From positions 62,001 through 126,000 of the forward strand of contig NZ_JAANNP010000002.1 of NCBI RefSeq assembly GCF_011250635.1: 64,000 nt of DNA. Reading direction: 5' to 3'. Of this stretch, positions 33,323 to 43,025 are shown piece after piece. Source of the stretch: Motilibacter deserti (lineage in GTDB: Bacteria; Actinomycetota; Actinomycetes; Motilibacterales; Motilibacteraceae). The notes below the pieces were generated by a model, which saw only the letters and a program-made list of their open reading frames with translations, had not been told where the DNA came from and searched no databases. The position numbers and the translations under genes were made by a program. How positions within the stretch are numbered: the stretch's first letter is position 1; the number at the start of each line of letters is the position of its first letter.

Positions 33323-33434
33323 CCTGTCGGGCCTGGGCTAGCGTCCAGTTGTCGGCAAAGGGCGGGGAAATCGCAGGCACGACACCTGCCGCCCATGTGC
33401 CGTTCAACGTCCGTTAGCCCTACCTACCGACAGG
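33323..33434 (+). promoter_or_regulatory. switch-like structured leader of the secreted PKD gene
   Basis: Three segments compete: CCTGTCGG (33323-33330) and TTGTCGG (33349-33355) can each pair with CCGACAGG (33427-33434), which contains the purine stretch just before the start codons. Between them is a hairpin with GGGCG (33360-33364) and GCAGG (33373-33377) pairing with CCTGC (33385-33389) and CGCCC (33390-33394), with an eight-base bulge on the 5' side. This could hide or expose the ribosome binding site. It matches no riboswitch class I can recognise. Confidence 0.45.
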
Positions 33435-33446
33435 ATGGCGACCCAC

Positions 33447-33824
33447 ATGGCAAAGACATTGTCGCGGGCGGCTGCGCTCGCATCGGCCTCCGCGGTGACG
33501 GCCGCCCTCGGGGTGGGGCTGGCCGCGCCCGCCCACGCCATCCCCGAGGCCAGCGGGACGTCTCTCTCGGCGAAGGCGGGCGTCACGTTCGCGGGCGCCC
33601 TGGCGACGATCTCGTCCTTCGCCGGCCCGCGGGAGGGCGTGTCGGCCCTGGTGCACTGGGGCGACGGCTCGGGCATGTCGACGGGTTCCATCGCCGGGCC
33701 GGCCGGATCGCCGGCGGTCTTCGGCACCCACCGCTACGCCGCCCCTGGCACCTACACGGTCTGGGTCATCGTCTTCGACGCCTCGGGGGCCAGGTCGGTC
33801 ACATCCACGGTGACCGTGCGCTGA
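33447..33824 (+). CDS. secreted PKD-domain protein
   Basis: The 125-residue product has a signal peptide (MAKTLSRAAALASASAVTAA, then LGVGLAAPAHA, cleavage probably after AHA near residue 31) and a single PKD-like beta sandwich ending in ALVHWGDGSGMS, FGTHRYAAPGTYTVWVIVFD and ARSVTSTVTV; WGDGS and HxYxxPGTYTV are the hallmark. A lone PKD domain has no enzymatic part, so a binding or structural role outside the cell is likely. ATG 33447 is preferred over ATG 33435 because it gives a standard signal peptide. The upstream leader can fold into alternative structures. Confidence 0.75.
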   Translation: MAKTLSRAAALASASAVTAALGVGLAAPAHAIPEASGTSLSAKAGVTFAGALATISSFAGPREGVSALVHWGDGSGMSTGSIAGPAGSPAVFGTHRYAAPGTYTVWVIVFDASGARSVTSTVTVR

Positions 33825-33872
33825 CGCCGCCGGCGGCATCTTCGGGGCGCTCTCCCCGGAATCGCCGCATAT

Positions 33873-33894
33873 CCTGCGGTTGACCGGCCGCAGG
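33873..33894 (+). terminator. 7-bp hairpin downstream of the PKD gene
   Basis: CCTGCGG (33873-33879) pairs with CCGCAGG (33888-33894) around an eight-base loop, about 50 bases after the PKD stop. It may be a terminator; no U tract follows. Confidence 0.4.
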
Positions 33895-33996
33895 CATTCC
33901 TGAGCGCACGCACCCGCATGCTGATCGGCATTTCTCGGTGTCGGCGGGTGCCGCGTCGGAATTCCTGTTCCTGTGCGCGAGCACGGCGTTCTGGCC

Positions 33997-34062
33997 GAAG
34001 GCCCCGCTGACGACCCCTCCTCGGCGGGGCCTTCCCGCGCCCACCACCGGGCGTGGGAAGGC
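33997..34062. terminator. overlapping alternative hairpins between convergent genes
   Basis: Arm 33997-34007 pairs perfectly with 34024-34034 (11 bp). Arm 34029-34042 pairs with 34049-34062 (14 bp with one G-U). The two share 34029-34034, so only one can form at a time. They sit just beyond the stop at 34066 of the minus-strand gene and about 170 bases after the PKD gene, and probably terminate both. Confidence 0.65.
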
Positions 34063-34065
34063 CGC

Positions 34066-35160
34066 CTAAGCGAGGTCGACCTCCGGGCACGCACGCGCGA
34101 CCGCGTTGGCCAGGGCGATGACGACCGGGGTGTCGGTCCAGGCGACCGTCTCGGTCGGGGCCGAGGACTCGACCATCCGGCCGGACACCTCGAGCGCGCC
34201 CTGCGACCAGTCCAGTGGTGGCGTGACCGCGGCGCAGTCGCCGACCCGCAGCTCGACGAGGACCTGCGCGCCCGCCTCCGAGCTGACCGTGACCGGCAGC
34301 GGGGCCAGGGCCTCGAGTTCGACGCCGCCGATCGAGGTCGTGATCGACTCGATCTGGGCCGCGCTCTCGCCGCGCGCCTCGTCGAGCCGGCGGAAGTCCA
34401 GGGTCAGCCGCGTCGTGCGCGCGCCGCGGCGCTCGACGTCGCTCACCCGCACCCCGGCGTACGCGTTCTGGAAGCTGCGGGTGCCGCAGCGCGCGTAGGT
34501 CCACAGCCCGAGCAGGTCGTTCGACTGCATCGTCACCTCGCGCTCGGTGCCGGCCTCGGTGCGCACCCGGACCGTCACCTCGTCGCTGAGCCCGGTCCCG
34601 CTGCAGCCGGGCGGCTCGACCGACAGGCCGAAGCCGCCGCGCTTGCCCGGGTCCAGGCGCGGCAGCGGGATGTAGGGCTTGCCGACGGCCCGCAGCCCGC
34701 CCTCGAGCCGCAGCCCCACGACGCTGACCGGCCGCGGCCCGGCGTTGTGCACCTCCACTCGGACCCGCAGGCTGCCGTTGCGCCCCTCACCGAAGGGGTG
34801 CGCACCGACGAGGACGAGGCTGACGGCTGAGGCGGCGGCCCGCTCGTCCGCGGCGACGTCCCGCGAGCTCTGCACCCAGGCCCCGGACGCCACGCCCACT
34901 GCCGCGGCGAGCAGCAGGGGCGCGAGCGTGCGGGCCGTACGCGGCCGGCGCCACCAGGGCCGGGCCGCCGTCGAGTCGTCCCCGTCGCCGGGGTCGCCCG
35001 CGTCGCCCCTGTCGCCGCGGTCGGTCCCGTTCGCTCCGCGCGGGCCGCTCGCAGAAGCGCTCGCGGTGGTGAGCTGGACCTCATCGAGCTGCTCCTCGAC
35101 CGTGGGTGTCGGCGCGCTCCAGCGCTCCCCGTCGGCACCGGACGCGAGCAGCTCCCGCAC
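34066..35160 (-). CDS. hypothetical single-pass membrane protein
   Basis: I do not recognise this 364-residue protein. The first 65 residues are polar with a GDRGDAGDPGDGDD repeat, then WWRRPRTART and one membrane helix (residues about 78-96, LAPLLLAAAVGVASGAWV), so the N terminus is probably cytoplasmic. The outer part of about 265 residues looks beta-rich (RVRVEVHNAGPRPVSVVGLR resembles an immunoglobulin-like CARDB strand) and has several Cys (PPGCSG, YARCGT, VGDCAAV, ARACPEV) that may form disulfides. GTG 35160 is six bases from a TAGGCT, suggesting a leaderless mRNA. Confidence 0.65.
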   Translation of the reverse strand: MRELLASGADGERWSAPTPTVEEQLDEVQLTTASASASGPRGANGTDRGDRGDAGDPGDGDDSTAARPWWRRPRTARTLAPLLLAAAVGVASGAWVQSSRDVAADERAAASAVSLVLVGAHPFGEGRNGSLRVRVEVHNAGPRPVSVVGLRLEGGLRAVGKPYIPLPRLDPGKRGGFGLSVEPPGCSGTGLSDEVTVRVRTEAGTEREVTMQSNDLLGLWTYARCGTRSFQNAYAGVRVSDVERRGARTTRLTLDFRRLDEARGESAAQIESITTSIGGVELEALAPLPVTVSSEAGAQVLVELRVGDCAAVTPPLDWSQGALEVSGRMVESSAPTETVAWTDTPVVIALANAVARACPEVDLA

Positions 35161-35166
35161 ACCGCC

Positions 35167-35172
35167 AGCCTA
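35167..35172 (-). promoter_or_regulatory. -10 element TAGGCT, leaderless start of the gene at 34066-35160
   Basis: On the minus strand TAGGCT is followed by six bases and GTG 35160. Confidence 0.45.
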
Positions 35173-35240
35173 GGCGCGCGCACGCTCCCGCGGCACCGCC
35201 CGCCGGGCGCCGTGTCCGAATCGCAAGGCGGGAGCGCAGG

Positions 35241-36110
35241 TCAGGGCGCGCTGCCCCAGTGCGCCAGCAGCGCCTCGGCTGTCGCCGCGGGCGCCTCGTA
35301 GTTCGGCGAGTGGCCGACGCCGGGGATCTGGACGTACGCCGCGCCCAGCCGGTCGGCCATCTCGGCCTGCACCTTCGGCGGCCATGCGTCGTCGAGGTCG
35401 CCGTTGAGCACGAGCACGGGGACGCCGGCCGCGTCCAGCCGCGCCCGCAGCTCGTCCACCCGGTCCTCGGCCTCGAGCAGGGTGACGGCGATCCGGACGA
35501 GGCTCTCGGGGCTGGTGCCCATCCAGCGGCGGCGCAGGAACTCCTGCGTCTCCGGCAGCTCGGGGGCGAGCCCGGCGGCCAGCTCGCGCGCGCACTTGAC
35601 CTCCCAGGCCACGTCCATCGGCGTGGTGGGCAGCGTGGACCGGACGAGCCGCAGGTCGGCCGTGCGCGGCCCCTCCGGAACGGCGCCCGGCCCGGTGGCC
35701 AGCAGCGTCAGGGTGCGCAGCGCGGCCGGGTCGGCCAGTGCCGCGCCCTGCACGACCAGCCCGCCGAAGGAGTGGCCGAGCAGGTGCACGCCGCGGGCGT
35801 CGAGCGAGCGGGCGGCGGCCAGCACGTCGGCGGCGAGGGCCGGGACGTCGTAGCCCGCGTCGGAGCCCGCCCGCGGGGACTCGTGCTGCCCGCGCTGGTC
35901 AACGGCCACCGCGCGGTAGCCGGCGTCGGCCAGCAGCGGCAGCAGCGCGAGGAAGTCCTCCTTGGAGCCGGTGTAGCCCGGCACGAGGAGCGCGGTGCCG
36001 CGCGGCGTACCGGCCGGCCGAGCCTCCAGCCCCGCGAGCGCGTCCGCACCGACGGGGACGGCGACCGGCTGCACGCCGGTGGGCAGGGCAACGGGCCGCG
36101 TCGTTCTCAC
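35241..36110 (-). CDS. alpha/beta hydrolase
   Basis: The 289-residue product is a classical alpha/beta hydrolase: ALLVPGYTGSKEDFLALLPL (oxyanion loop region), AVAVDQRGQHESPRAGSD, the nucleophile elbow LLGHSFGGLVVQGAAL (GHSFGG, Ser nucleophile), VLVLNGDLDDAWPP (acid) and IPGVGHSPNYEAP (catalytic His). An esterase or lipase activity is likely but the substrate is unknown. GTG 36110 overlaps the stop of the metallophosphoesterase gene as GTGA, so the two are translationally coupled. In Mycobacterium an alpha/beta hydrolase (LipV) lies in the same genomic neighbourhood, but I cannot claim orthology. Confidence 0.88.
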   Translation of the reverse strand: MRTTRPVALPTGVQPVAVPVGADALAGLEARPAGTPRGTALLVPGYTGSKEDFLALLPLLADAGYRAVAVDQRGQHESPRAGSDAGYDVPALAADVLAAARSLDARGVHLLGHSFGGLVVQGAALADPAALRTLTLLATGPGAVPEGPRTADLRLVRSTLPTTPMDVAWEVKCARELAAGLAPELPETQEFLRRRWMGTSPESLVRIAVTLLEAEDRVDELRARLDAAGVPVLVLNGDLDDAWPPKVQAEMADRLGAAYVQIPGVGHSPNYEAPAATAEALLAHWGSAP

Positions 36111-36622
36111 CTCGGGAGGGTACGCGGCGGCAGCGCGTGCAGGGCCACGTCCCCGAGGCGCCCGGCCTCCACCGTGGTGGTCATGGAGGTGCACGCGGGC
36201 TGACGTCGGCGGTCGGTCGGTGAGCCCGGGTTGAGCAGCCGCAGCCCGCGCGGGGACGTGGTGTCCCACGGGATGTGGCTGTGGCCGAAGACGAGCACGT
36301 CGACGTCCGGGTAGGCCTGCTCCATCCGCGCCTCCCGGCCCTGGGCCTGGCCGGTCTCGTGGACGACGGCGAAGCGGACGCCCTCGAGCTCCACGCGGGC
36401 TACCTCGGGCAGCCGCGCCCGGAGCGCGGGGCCGTCGTTGTTGCCCACGACGGCGACAAGGCGGCGCGACCGCTCCTCGAGCGCGTCGAGGAGCGGCACG
36501 TCGACCCAGTCACCGGCGTGGAGCACGACGTCGGCGGCCGCGACCTGCTCCCAGACCTGCGGCGGCAGGTCGCGTGCCCGTTTGGGCACGTGGGTGTCCG
36601 CGAGCAGGAGCAGCCGCAGCAC
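36107..36622 (-). CDS. YfcE/MJ0936-type metallophosphoesterase
   Basis: The 171-residue product shows the phosphodiesterase motifs: LLLLADTHVPKRARDLPP (DxH), VLHAGDWVDVPLLD (GDxxD-like), VVGNNDGPALRARLPE (GNND), VRFAVVHETGQAQGRE (H) and VLVFGHSHIPWDTTS (GHSH), ending LLNPGSPTDRRR. This matches small YfcE-like binuclear phosphodiesterases. GTG 36622 is the start, five bases after the DEAD helicase gene's stop, so helicase, phosphoesterase and alpha/beta hydrolase form one tight run on the minus strand. Confidence 0.9.
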   Translation of the reverse strand: MLRLLLLADTHVPKRARDLPPQVWEQVAAADVVLHAGDWVDVPLLDALEERSRRLVAVVGNNDGPALRARLPEVARVELEGVRFAVVHETGQAQGREARMEQAYPDVDVLVFGHSHIPWDTTSPRGLRLLNPGSPTDRRRQPACTSMTTTVEAGRLGDVALHALPPRTLPR

Positions 36623-36627
36623 GCGGG

Positions 36628-38397
<1,770 letters not shown>

Positions 38398-38560
38398 CGA
38401 CCGGGCTATCCCGCTACGTCGGTTCCATGGTACCCGCGCCGGCCGTGCTTGTGCGCACGTGAACGATGGGGCGGGGTGTCGAGCCGAGGGGACGAGAGCC
38501 CGTGCCTGAGATGGCGGACTCTGCGGCGCGCCGGATGCGCGGCGCCGCGCGCGCTGGGGC

Positions 38561-38608
38561 CGTTGCGGGCCGGCTCGTGACGGGTCGTCGCCCGAGCCGG
38601 CCGCAACG
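38561..38608 (-). terminator. 16-bp hairpin behind the DUF3107 gene
   Basis: Left arm 38561-38577 pairs with 38593-38608, 16 base pairs with one bulged G. It lies six bases beyond the DUF3107 stop and separates that gene from the helicase gene. Confidence 0.75.
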
Positions 38609-38613
38609 ACGGC

Positions 38614-38838
38614 TCAGAGGGCGCCGAAGCCCACCCGGCGCTGCTCGGGCTCGCCGATCTCGACGTACGCGAGCTTCTCCACCGGCACCACCAGGCGGCG
38701 GCCGCGCTCGTCGACGAGGGTGAGGACGCCGCCCGTGGCCAGCGCGTCGGAGACCGCGGCCGCGACCTCCTCGCCGCTCTGCTTGCTCTCGATGACGAGC
38801 TCTCGCGGCGCCTGCTGCACCCCGACCTTGACCTCCAC
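38614..38838 (-). CDS. DUF3107 family protein
   Basis: The 74-residue product (MEVKVGVQQAPRELVIES, LTLVDERGRRLVVPVEKLAY, VEIGEPEQRRVGFGAL) has the length and the VPxxxLAYVEIG...RRVGFG ending of DUF3107, the family of M. tuberculosis TB9.4 (Rv3208A). Function unknown, though the gene is nearly universal in actinobacteria. GTG 38838 follows GGAG. Position next to the DEAD helicase gene matches other actinobacteria. Confidence 0.9.
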   Translation of the reverse strand: MEVKVGVQQAPRELVIESKQSGEEVAAAVSDALATGGVLTLVDERGRRLVVPVEKLAYVEIGEPEQRRVGFGAL

Positions 38839-38933
38839 GGCGACTCCTTCTGTGTGGCTGGACGGCAGCCGCAGGCTACCCCGCAGGACGGGGCCGCCCC
38901 GGCCGCGTTCACTGCCCGCGAATCACGGCCGGC

Positions 38934-38947
38934 CCGGGGGCCCCCGG
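38934..38947 (-). terminator. GC palindrome behind the ABC transporter gene
   Basis: A perfect 14-base palindrome of C and G (CCGGGGG/CCCCCGG) lies 12 bases beyond the ABC gene stop. It has no loop, so pairing would lose the centre; a terminator is possible but weakly supported. Confidence 0.35.
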
Positions 38948-38959
38948 TCCGTTCGGCGC

Positions 38960-40738
38960 TCAGGCGGCCGGGACGTACTCGGAGCTGTCGCGCGCCACCA
39001 GCTCGGCGTACTTCCCACCGAGTGCGAGCAGCTCCTCATGCGTGCCGCGCTCGGCGACGCGCCCCTTGTCGAGCACGACGATCTGATCGGCGTCGCGGAC
39101 GGTCGAGAGCCGGTGGGCGATCGTGATGGTCGTGCGCTGGGCGGCCACCTCGGCGAGCGCCTCGGACATCGCGCGCTCGGTGCGGGTGTCGAGGGCGCTG
39201 GTGGCCTCGTCGAGCAGGAGCACCGGCGGGTTGCGCAGCACGGTGCGGGCGAGGGCGATGCGCTGCTTCTCGCCGCCCGAGAACCGGTAGCCGCGCTCGC
39301 CGACGACGGTGTCGTAGCCCTGCGGCAGAGCCGCGATCAGGTCGTGCACCTGTGCGGTCCGGGCGGCGGCCACGAGCTCGTCGTCGGTGGCGTCGGGCTT
39401 GGCGAAGCGCAGGTTCTCCGCGATGGTCGCGTGCAGCAGGTAGGTCTCCTGCGTCACGACGCCGACGGTGTCGGCCAGCGAGGCCGCCGTCAGGTCCCGC
39501 ACGTCGACCCCGTCGATGCTGACGCTGCCCGAGCCGACGTCGTACAGCCTCGTCAGCAGGTAGCCCAGCGTCGTCTTGCCCGAGCCGGTAGCCCCGACGA
39601 TCGCCAGGCTGGACCCGGCGGGCACGTCGATGCTCACGTTCTGCAGAACGTCGGAGCCGGTATCGGAGTACCGGAAGCTGACATCGCTGAAGCGCACGTC
39701 GCCTCGAGGGGCGGTCAGCGACCGCGCGCCCTCCCGGTCGGTGATGTCGACCGGGGTGTCGAGGTATTCGAAGACCCGGCTGAACAGGGCGAGCGACGAG
39801 TGCATCCGGACCATGAGCCGCAGGAGCATCGCGAGCGGGCGGAACAGCTGCCCCTGCAGCGAGACGAGGGCGACGAGGGTCCCGATGGACAGGTCCGTCC
39901 CGCCCTCGCGCAGCCAGCCGCCGAAGAGGTACGTGACGGCCGGCAGCGCGGCCATGGACAGGGTTATGAGCGACCACTGCCACTGCCCGGCGAGCTCGGA
40001 CCGCGCCTCCAGCTCGGCGATCTCCTTCGAGGACCTGCTGAAGCGCGCGACCAGGTCGTCCGAGCGGCCCGTGGTGCGCGAGAGCAGGATCCCCGAGACC
40101 GACAGCGACTCCTGCACGGTCGACGTCATGTCGGCCAGCCGGCGCTGACGCTCCGCGGTGACCGCGCGGCGCATCTTGCCGATGCGACGGTTCATCCAGA
40201 GCGAGAACGGCAGGATCGCGAAGGACACGAGGGCGAGCCGCCAGTCCAGGGCGAGCATCGCGACGGTCGTCACGACGACGGTGGCGAAGCTGGAGACGAA
40301 GTCGGTGCCGGTGCTGGTGACGACCGACTCCATGCCGCCGATGTCGTTGGCGATGCGCGACTGGACCTCGCCGGTGCGGGTCCGGGAGAAGAACGCGAGC
40401 GACATGCGCTGCAGGTGCTCGTAGACGTCGACGCGCAGCTTGTGCATCACCGCCTGGCCCACCCGGGTGGAGACCAGCGTCTGGACGACGTCCAGGGCGT
40501 TGGTGACGACGACGGTCGCGACCAGGGCCCCGGTCAGGACGGCCAGCAGGCCCATGTCCTGCTCCGGCAGCGCGACGTCGACGATCTCGCGGAGCAGGAA
40601 CGGTGTCGCGAGGCCGACGACCGAGCTGACGAGGATGAGCAGGAGCACGCCGGCCAGCGGGCGGCGGTGCGGGGCGAAGAGGGCGAGGATGCGGCGGCCT
40701 TCGCGCGGCGTCCCCTTCCTGGGAGTGGGTGCGGGCAC
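38960..40738 (-). CDS. ABC exporter, fused membrane and ATPase domains
   Basis: A 592-residue half-transporter of the MsbA/LmrA/MDR type. Six membrane helices span about residues 25-290 (GVLLLILVSSVVGLATPFLL, VLTGALVATVVVTNAL, FATVVVTTVAMLALDW, ALPAVTYLFGGWL). The ATPase has Walker A GATGSGKTTLGYLL near 380, Q-loop VGVVTQETYLLHAT, signature YRFSGGEKQRIALAR near 485, Walker B PVLLLDEATSALD near 505 and switch His TIAHRLSTV. It should act as a homodimer or with another half exporter. It is divergent from a MarR gene across a perfect palindrome, so is almost certainly MarR-controlled. Confidence 0.93.
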   Translation of the reverse strand: MPAPTPRKGTPREGRRILALFAPHRRPLAGVLLLILVSSVVGLATPFLLREIVDVALPEQDMGLLAVLTGALVATVVVTNALDVVQTLVSTRVGQAVMHKLRVDVYEHLQRMSLAFFSRTRTGEVQSRIANDIGGMESVVTSTGTDFVSSFATVVVTTVAMLALDWRLALVSFAILPFSLWMNRRIGKMRRAVTAERQRRLADMTSTVQESLSVSGILLSRTTGRSDDLVARFSRSSKEIAELEARSELAGQWQWSLITLSMAALPAVTYLFGGWLREGGTDLSIGTLVALVSLQGQLFRPLAMLLRLMVRMHSSLALFSRVFEYLDTPVDITDREGARSLTAPRGDVRFSDVSFRYSDTGSDVLQNVSIDVPAGSSLAIVGATGSGKTTLGYLLTRLYDVGSGSVSIDGVDVRDLTAASLADTVGVVTQETYLLHATIAENLRFAKPDATDDELVAAARTAQVHDLIAALPQGYDTVVGERGYRFSGGEKQRIALARTVLRNPPVLLLDEATSALDTRTERAMSEALAEVAAQRTTITIAHRLSTVRDADQIVVLDKGRVAERGTHEELLALGGKYAELVARDSSEYVPAA

Positions 40739-40773
40739 GGGCAGCTCCGGGAGCCGAAGGATCGAGCAATAGT

Positions 40774-40800
40774 GAGGCTACCTCATAATGAGGTAGCCTC
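40774..40800. promoter_or_regulatory. perfect 12-bp palindromic operator between marR and ABC exporter
   Basis: GAGGCTACCTCA (40774-40785), TAA, then TGAGGTAGCCTC (40789-40800) form an exact inverted repeat in the 114-base divergent region. The AT centre includes CATAAT, a fair -10 for the marR direction. Size and position fit a MarR dimer operator that represses both genes. Confidence 0.8.
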
Positions 40801-40852
40801 GACCTTTGTTCCCGGCAGAGCTGTCCGGAGCTGACCGGCAGAGGAGGAGCGC

Positions 40853-41326
40853 ATGGCGGGCGTCGACCCGGTGGCCTACGAGATCGCCGAGACGATGCGC
40901 GCGCTGCAGTGGCGGCTGCGCCGGTCGGCCGGGGCGGAGGTCGAGGACCTCGGGATCACGCCCGCGCAGGCCCGGGCGCTGCGTACGGCCGCCCGCTTCC
41001 CTGAGCCTCCGTCCATGGGCGCGCTGGCCGAGCGGCTGCACATCGGCCCCCGGTCGGCGACCGACCTGGTCGACCCGCTGGAGCAGGCCGGGCTGCTCCG
41101 CCGCGAGCAGGACCCGGCGAACCGGCGCAGCTACCGCCTGCACCTCACCGCCGAGGGCGAGCGGGTGCACGCGGAGCTGCGCCGGCGGGCACAAGAGTCC
41201 GCAGTCCGGGCCTTCGGCGTGCTGGCGGACGAGGACCGGTCGACGCTGCTGGCGCTGCTGCGCCGGGTCGTGGACGCGCTTCCGGACGCCGAGTGCCCGG
41301 CGCCGGCCGACCGGGGTCAGCGGTAG
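40853..41326 (+). CDS. MarR family transcriptional regulator
   Basis: A 157-residue winged-helix regulator: YEIAETMRALQWRLRRSAG in the dimerisation helix, LGITPAQARALRTAARFP, MGALAERLHIGPRSATDLVD (recognition helix), LEQAGLLRREQDPANRRSYR (wing, with the DPxxRRxxR pattern) and LTAEGERVHAELRRRA. ATG 40853 follows GGAGG. It is divergent from the ABC exporter across a perfect palindrome, implying autoregulation and control of the pump in response to an exported compound. Confidence 0.9.
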   Translation: MAGVDPVAYEIAETMRALQWRLRRSAGAEVEDLGITPAQARALRTAARFPEPPSMGALAERLHIGPRSATDLVDPLEQAGLLRREQDPANRRSYRLHLTAEGERVHAELRRRAQESAVRAFGVLADEDRSTLLALLRRVVDALPDAECPAPADRGQR

Positions 41327-41562
41327 TCGTCCTCGTCGAAGGCGACCACCCGGCCCTGCTCGGCGAGGTCGGCCTCGGCCGCCTCGGTCAGGCTCGGGAC
41401 CGGCTCGGCCGGCCCGGTGTCCCGGTCGTCGAGCTCGGTGGCCTGCTCCAGCGCGTCGGCCTCGTTCGCCTCGGGGTCGGCGGCTGCGCCCCTTGACGTG
41501 CCGCCGGCAGGGGTGTCGCCCTCGGCTCCAAAGGCGTCGCCGGGCAGGTCGGTGTCGGTCAT
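41317..41562 (-). CDS. small acidic protein ending in DEDDYR (copy B)
   Basis: An 81-residue, very acidic protein (MTDTDLPGDAFGAEGDTP..., ending EQGRVVAFDEDDYR). I recall the conserved C-terminal RVVxxDEDDYR ending from actinobacterial proteins of unknown function. It resembles the MxTPF proteins in size, acidity and lack of structure but lacks TPF and the GGGTA element. ATG 41562 follows CGAGGAG. Its last codons overlap the end of the convergent marR gene by ten bases. Confidence 0.65.
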   Translation of the reverse strand: MTDTDLPGDAFGAEGDTPAGGTSRGAAADPEANEADALEQATELDDRDTGPAEPVPSLTEAAEADLAEQGRVVAFDEDDYR

Positions 41563-41740
41563 CTGGCACTCCTCGGACTCGGTCGTCCGGTCGTCGCGGC
41601 GTCGCCTGCGGGCGGCACGCCGCCTTCGGTGTCCCGCGTACCCACTCGGGCTGGGACCATGGGCGCAGTGCCCACCTCCGGCCCCCGGGAATCCCCGGCG
41701 CCGCGGGTGGCGTTGCGCAGAAGAACGGAAGGAGAACGCT

Positions 41741-42916
41741 GTGCCCCTGCCTCCACTCGTCGAGCCGGCGGACGAGCTCACGATCGACGAGGTGCGCCGC
41801 TACTCGCGTCACCTGATCATCCCCGACGTGGGCATGGTCGGACAGAAGCGTCTGAAGAACGCGAAGGTGCTCGTCGTCGGCGCGGGCGGCCTCGGCAGCC
41901 CGGCACTGCTCTACCTGGCCGCGGCCGGCGTGGGCACGCTCGGCGTCGTCGACTTCGACACCGTCGACGAGTCGAACCTGCAGCGCCAGGTCATCCACGG
42001 CCAGTCCGACATCGGCAAGCCCAAGGCCGTCTCGGCCAAGGAGTCCGTCGCCGAGGTCAACCCCTACGTCGAGGTCGTCCTCCACGAGGAGCGCCTCGAC
42101 GAGGACAACGTGCTGCGGATCTTCGAGCCGTACGACCTCATCCTCGACGGCACGGACAACTTCGCCACGCGCTACCTCGTCAACGACGCGGCCGTGCTGC
42201 TGGGCAAGCCCTACGTCTGGGGCTCGATCTACCGCTTCGAGGGCCAGGTCAGCGTCTTCTGGGCCGAGCACGGCCCGCAGTACCGCGACCTCTACCCCGA
42301 GCCCCCGCCCCCCGGCATGGTCCCGTCGTGCGCCGAGGGCGGCGTGCTGGGCGTGCTCTGCGCGTCCATCGGCTCGATCATGGTGACCGAGGCGATCAAG
42401 CTCATCACGGGCATCGGCGAGCCGCTGCTCGGCCGGCTCATGGTCTACGACGCACTCGAGATGTCCTACCGGACGCTCAAGCTGCGCAAGGACCCGGCGG
42501 GCGAGCCGATCACCGGCCTGCTCGGCGACTACGAGGCGTTCTGCGGCGCGGTCTCGGAGGAGGCGTCGGAGGCCGTCAAGGGCTCCACGATCTCCGTCAC
42601 CCAGCTCGAGCAGTGGATCAAGGAGCGCGAGAACGGCGAGCGCGACTTCGTGATCGTCGACGTGCGCGAGCCCAACGAGTACGAGATCAACAAGATCCCG
42701 ACCGCGGTGCTCATCCCGAAGGGCGAGTTCCTCAACGGCTCGGCCCTGGAGAAGCTGCCGCAGGACAAGCAGGTCGTCCTGCACTGCAAGACCGGTGTCC
42801 GCTCGGCCGAGACGCTCGCGATCCTCAAGGGCGCCGGCTTCGCGGACGCGGTGCACGTCGGTGGCGGCGTCGCCGCCTGGGTCAACCAGATCGACCCGAG
42901 CCAGCCGGCGTACTGA
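41741..42916 (+). CDS. moeZ: MoeZ: adenylyltransferase/sulfurtransferase
   Basis: The 391-residue product fuses an E1-like MoeB/ThiF domain with a C-terminal rhodanese domain. The E1 part has VRRYSRHLIIPDVGMVGQKR, VLVVGAGGLGSPALLYLAAA, DTVDESNLQRQVIHG, LILDGTDNFATRYLVND and VPSCAEGGVLGVL; the rhodanese part has FVIVDVREPNEYEINKIPTA and LHCKTGVRSAETL with the persulfide Cys near residue 347. MoeZ adenylates and thiolates C termini of ThiS/MoaD/CysO-like sulfur carriers in actinobacteria. GTG 41741 follows GGAAGGAG. It ends in a strong hairpin and lies, as in Mycobacterium, between the helicase/DUF3107 genes and the alkyltransferase-like gene. Confidence 0.95.
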   Translation: MPLPPLVEPADELTIDEVRRYSRHLIIPDVGMVGQKRLKNAKVLVVGAGGLGSPALLYLAAAGVGTLGVVDFDTVDESNLQRQVIHGQSDIGKPKAVSAKESVAEVNPYVEVVLHEERLDEDNVLRIFEPYDLILDGTDNFATRYLVNDAAVLLGKPYVWGSIYRFEGQVSVFWAEHGPQYRDLYPEPPPPGMVPSCAEGGVLGVLCASIGSIMVTEAIKLITGIGEPLLGRLMVYDALEMSYRTLKLRKDPAGEPITGLLGDYEAFCGAVSEEASEAVKGSTISVTQLEQWIKERENGERDFVIVDVREPNEYEINKIPTAVLIPKGEFLNGSALEKLPQDKQVVLHCKTGVRSAETLAILKGAGFADAVHVGGGVAAWVNQIDPSQPAY

Positions 42917-42934
42917 CCTCTCGCTGTCCCTCGG

Positions 42935-42964
42935 AGGCCGCCCGCGCGTCTGCGCGGGCGGCCT
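42935..42964 (+). terminator. intrinsic terminator of moeZ
   Basis: Arms 42935-42947 and 42952-42964 form 13 perfect base pairs around a GTCT loop and are followed by TTC, a short T run. It starts 18 bases after the moeZ stop. Confidence 0.85.
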
Positions 42965-43025
42965 TTCGCGTCCGCCGCCGCACCGCCCCCGCACCGCCGC
43001 CGCACCGTCGCCCCCGGCCCTGATC

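Noticed and set aside
33323-33434. Cyclic di-AMP, cyclic di-GMP or cobalamin riboswitch
   Set aside because: The leader folds but lacks the conserved core sequences of these classes as I know them, so it is reported only as an unassigned structured leader.
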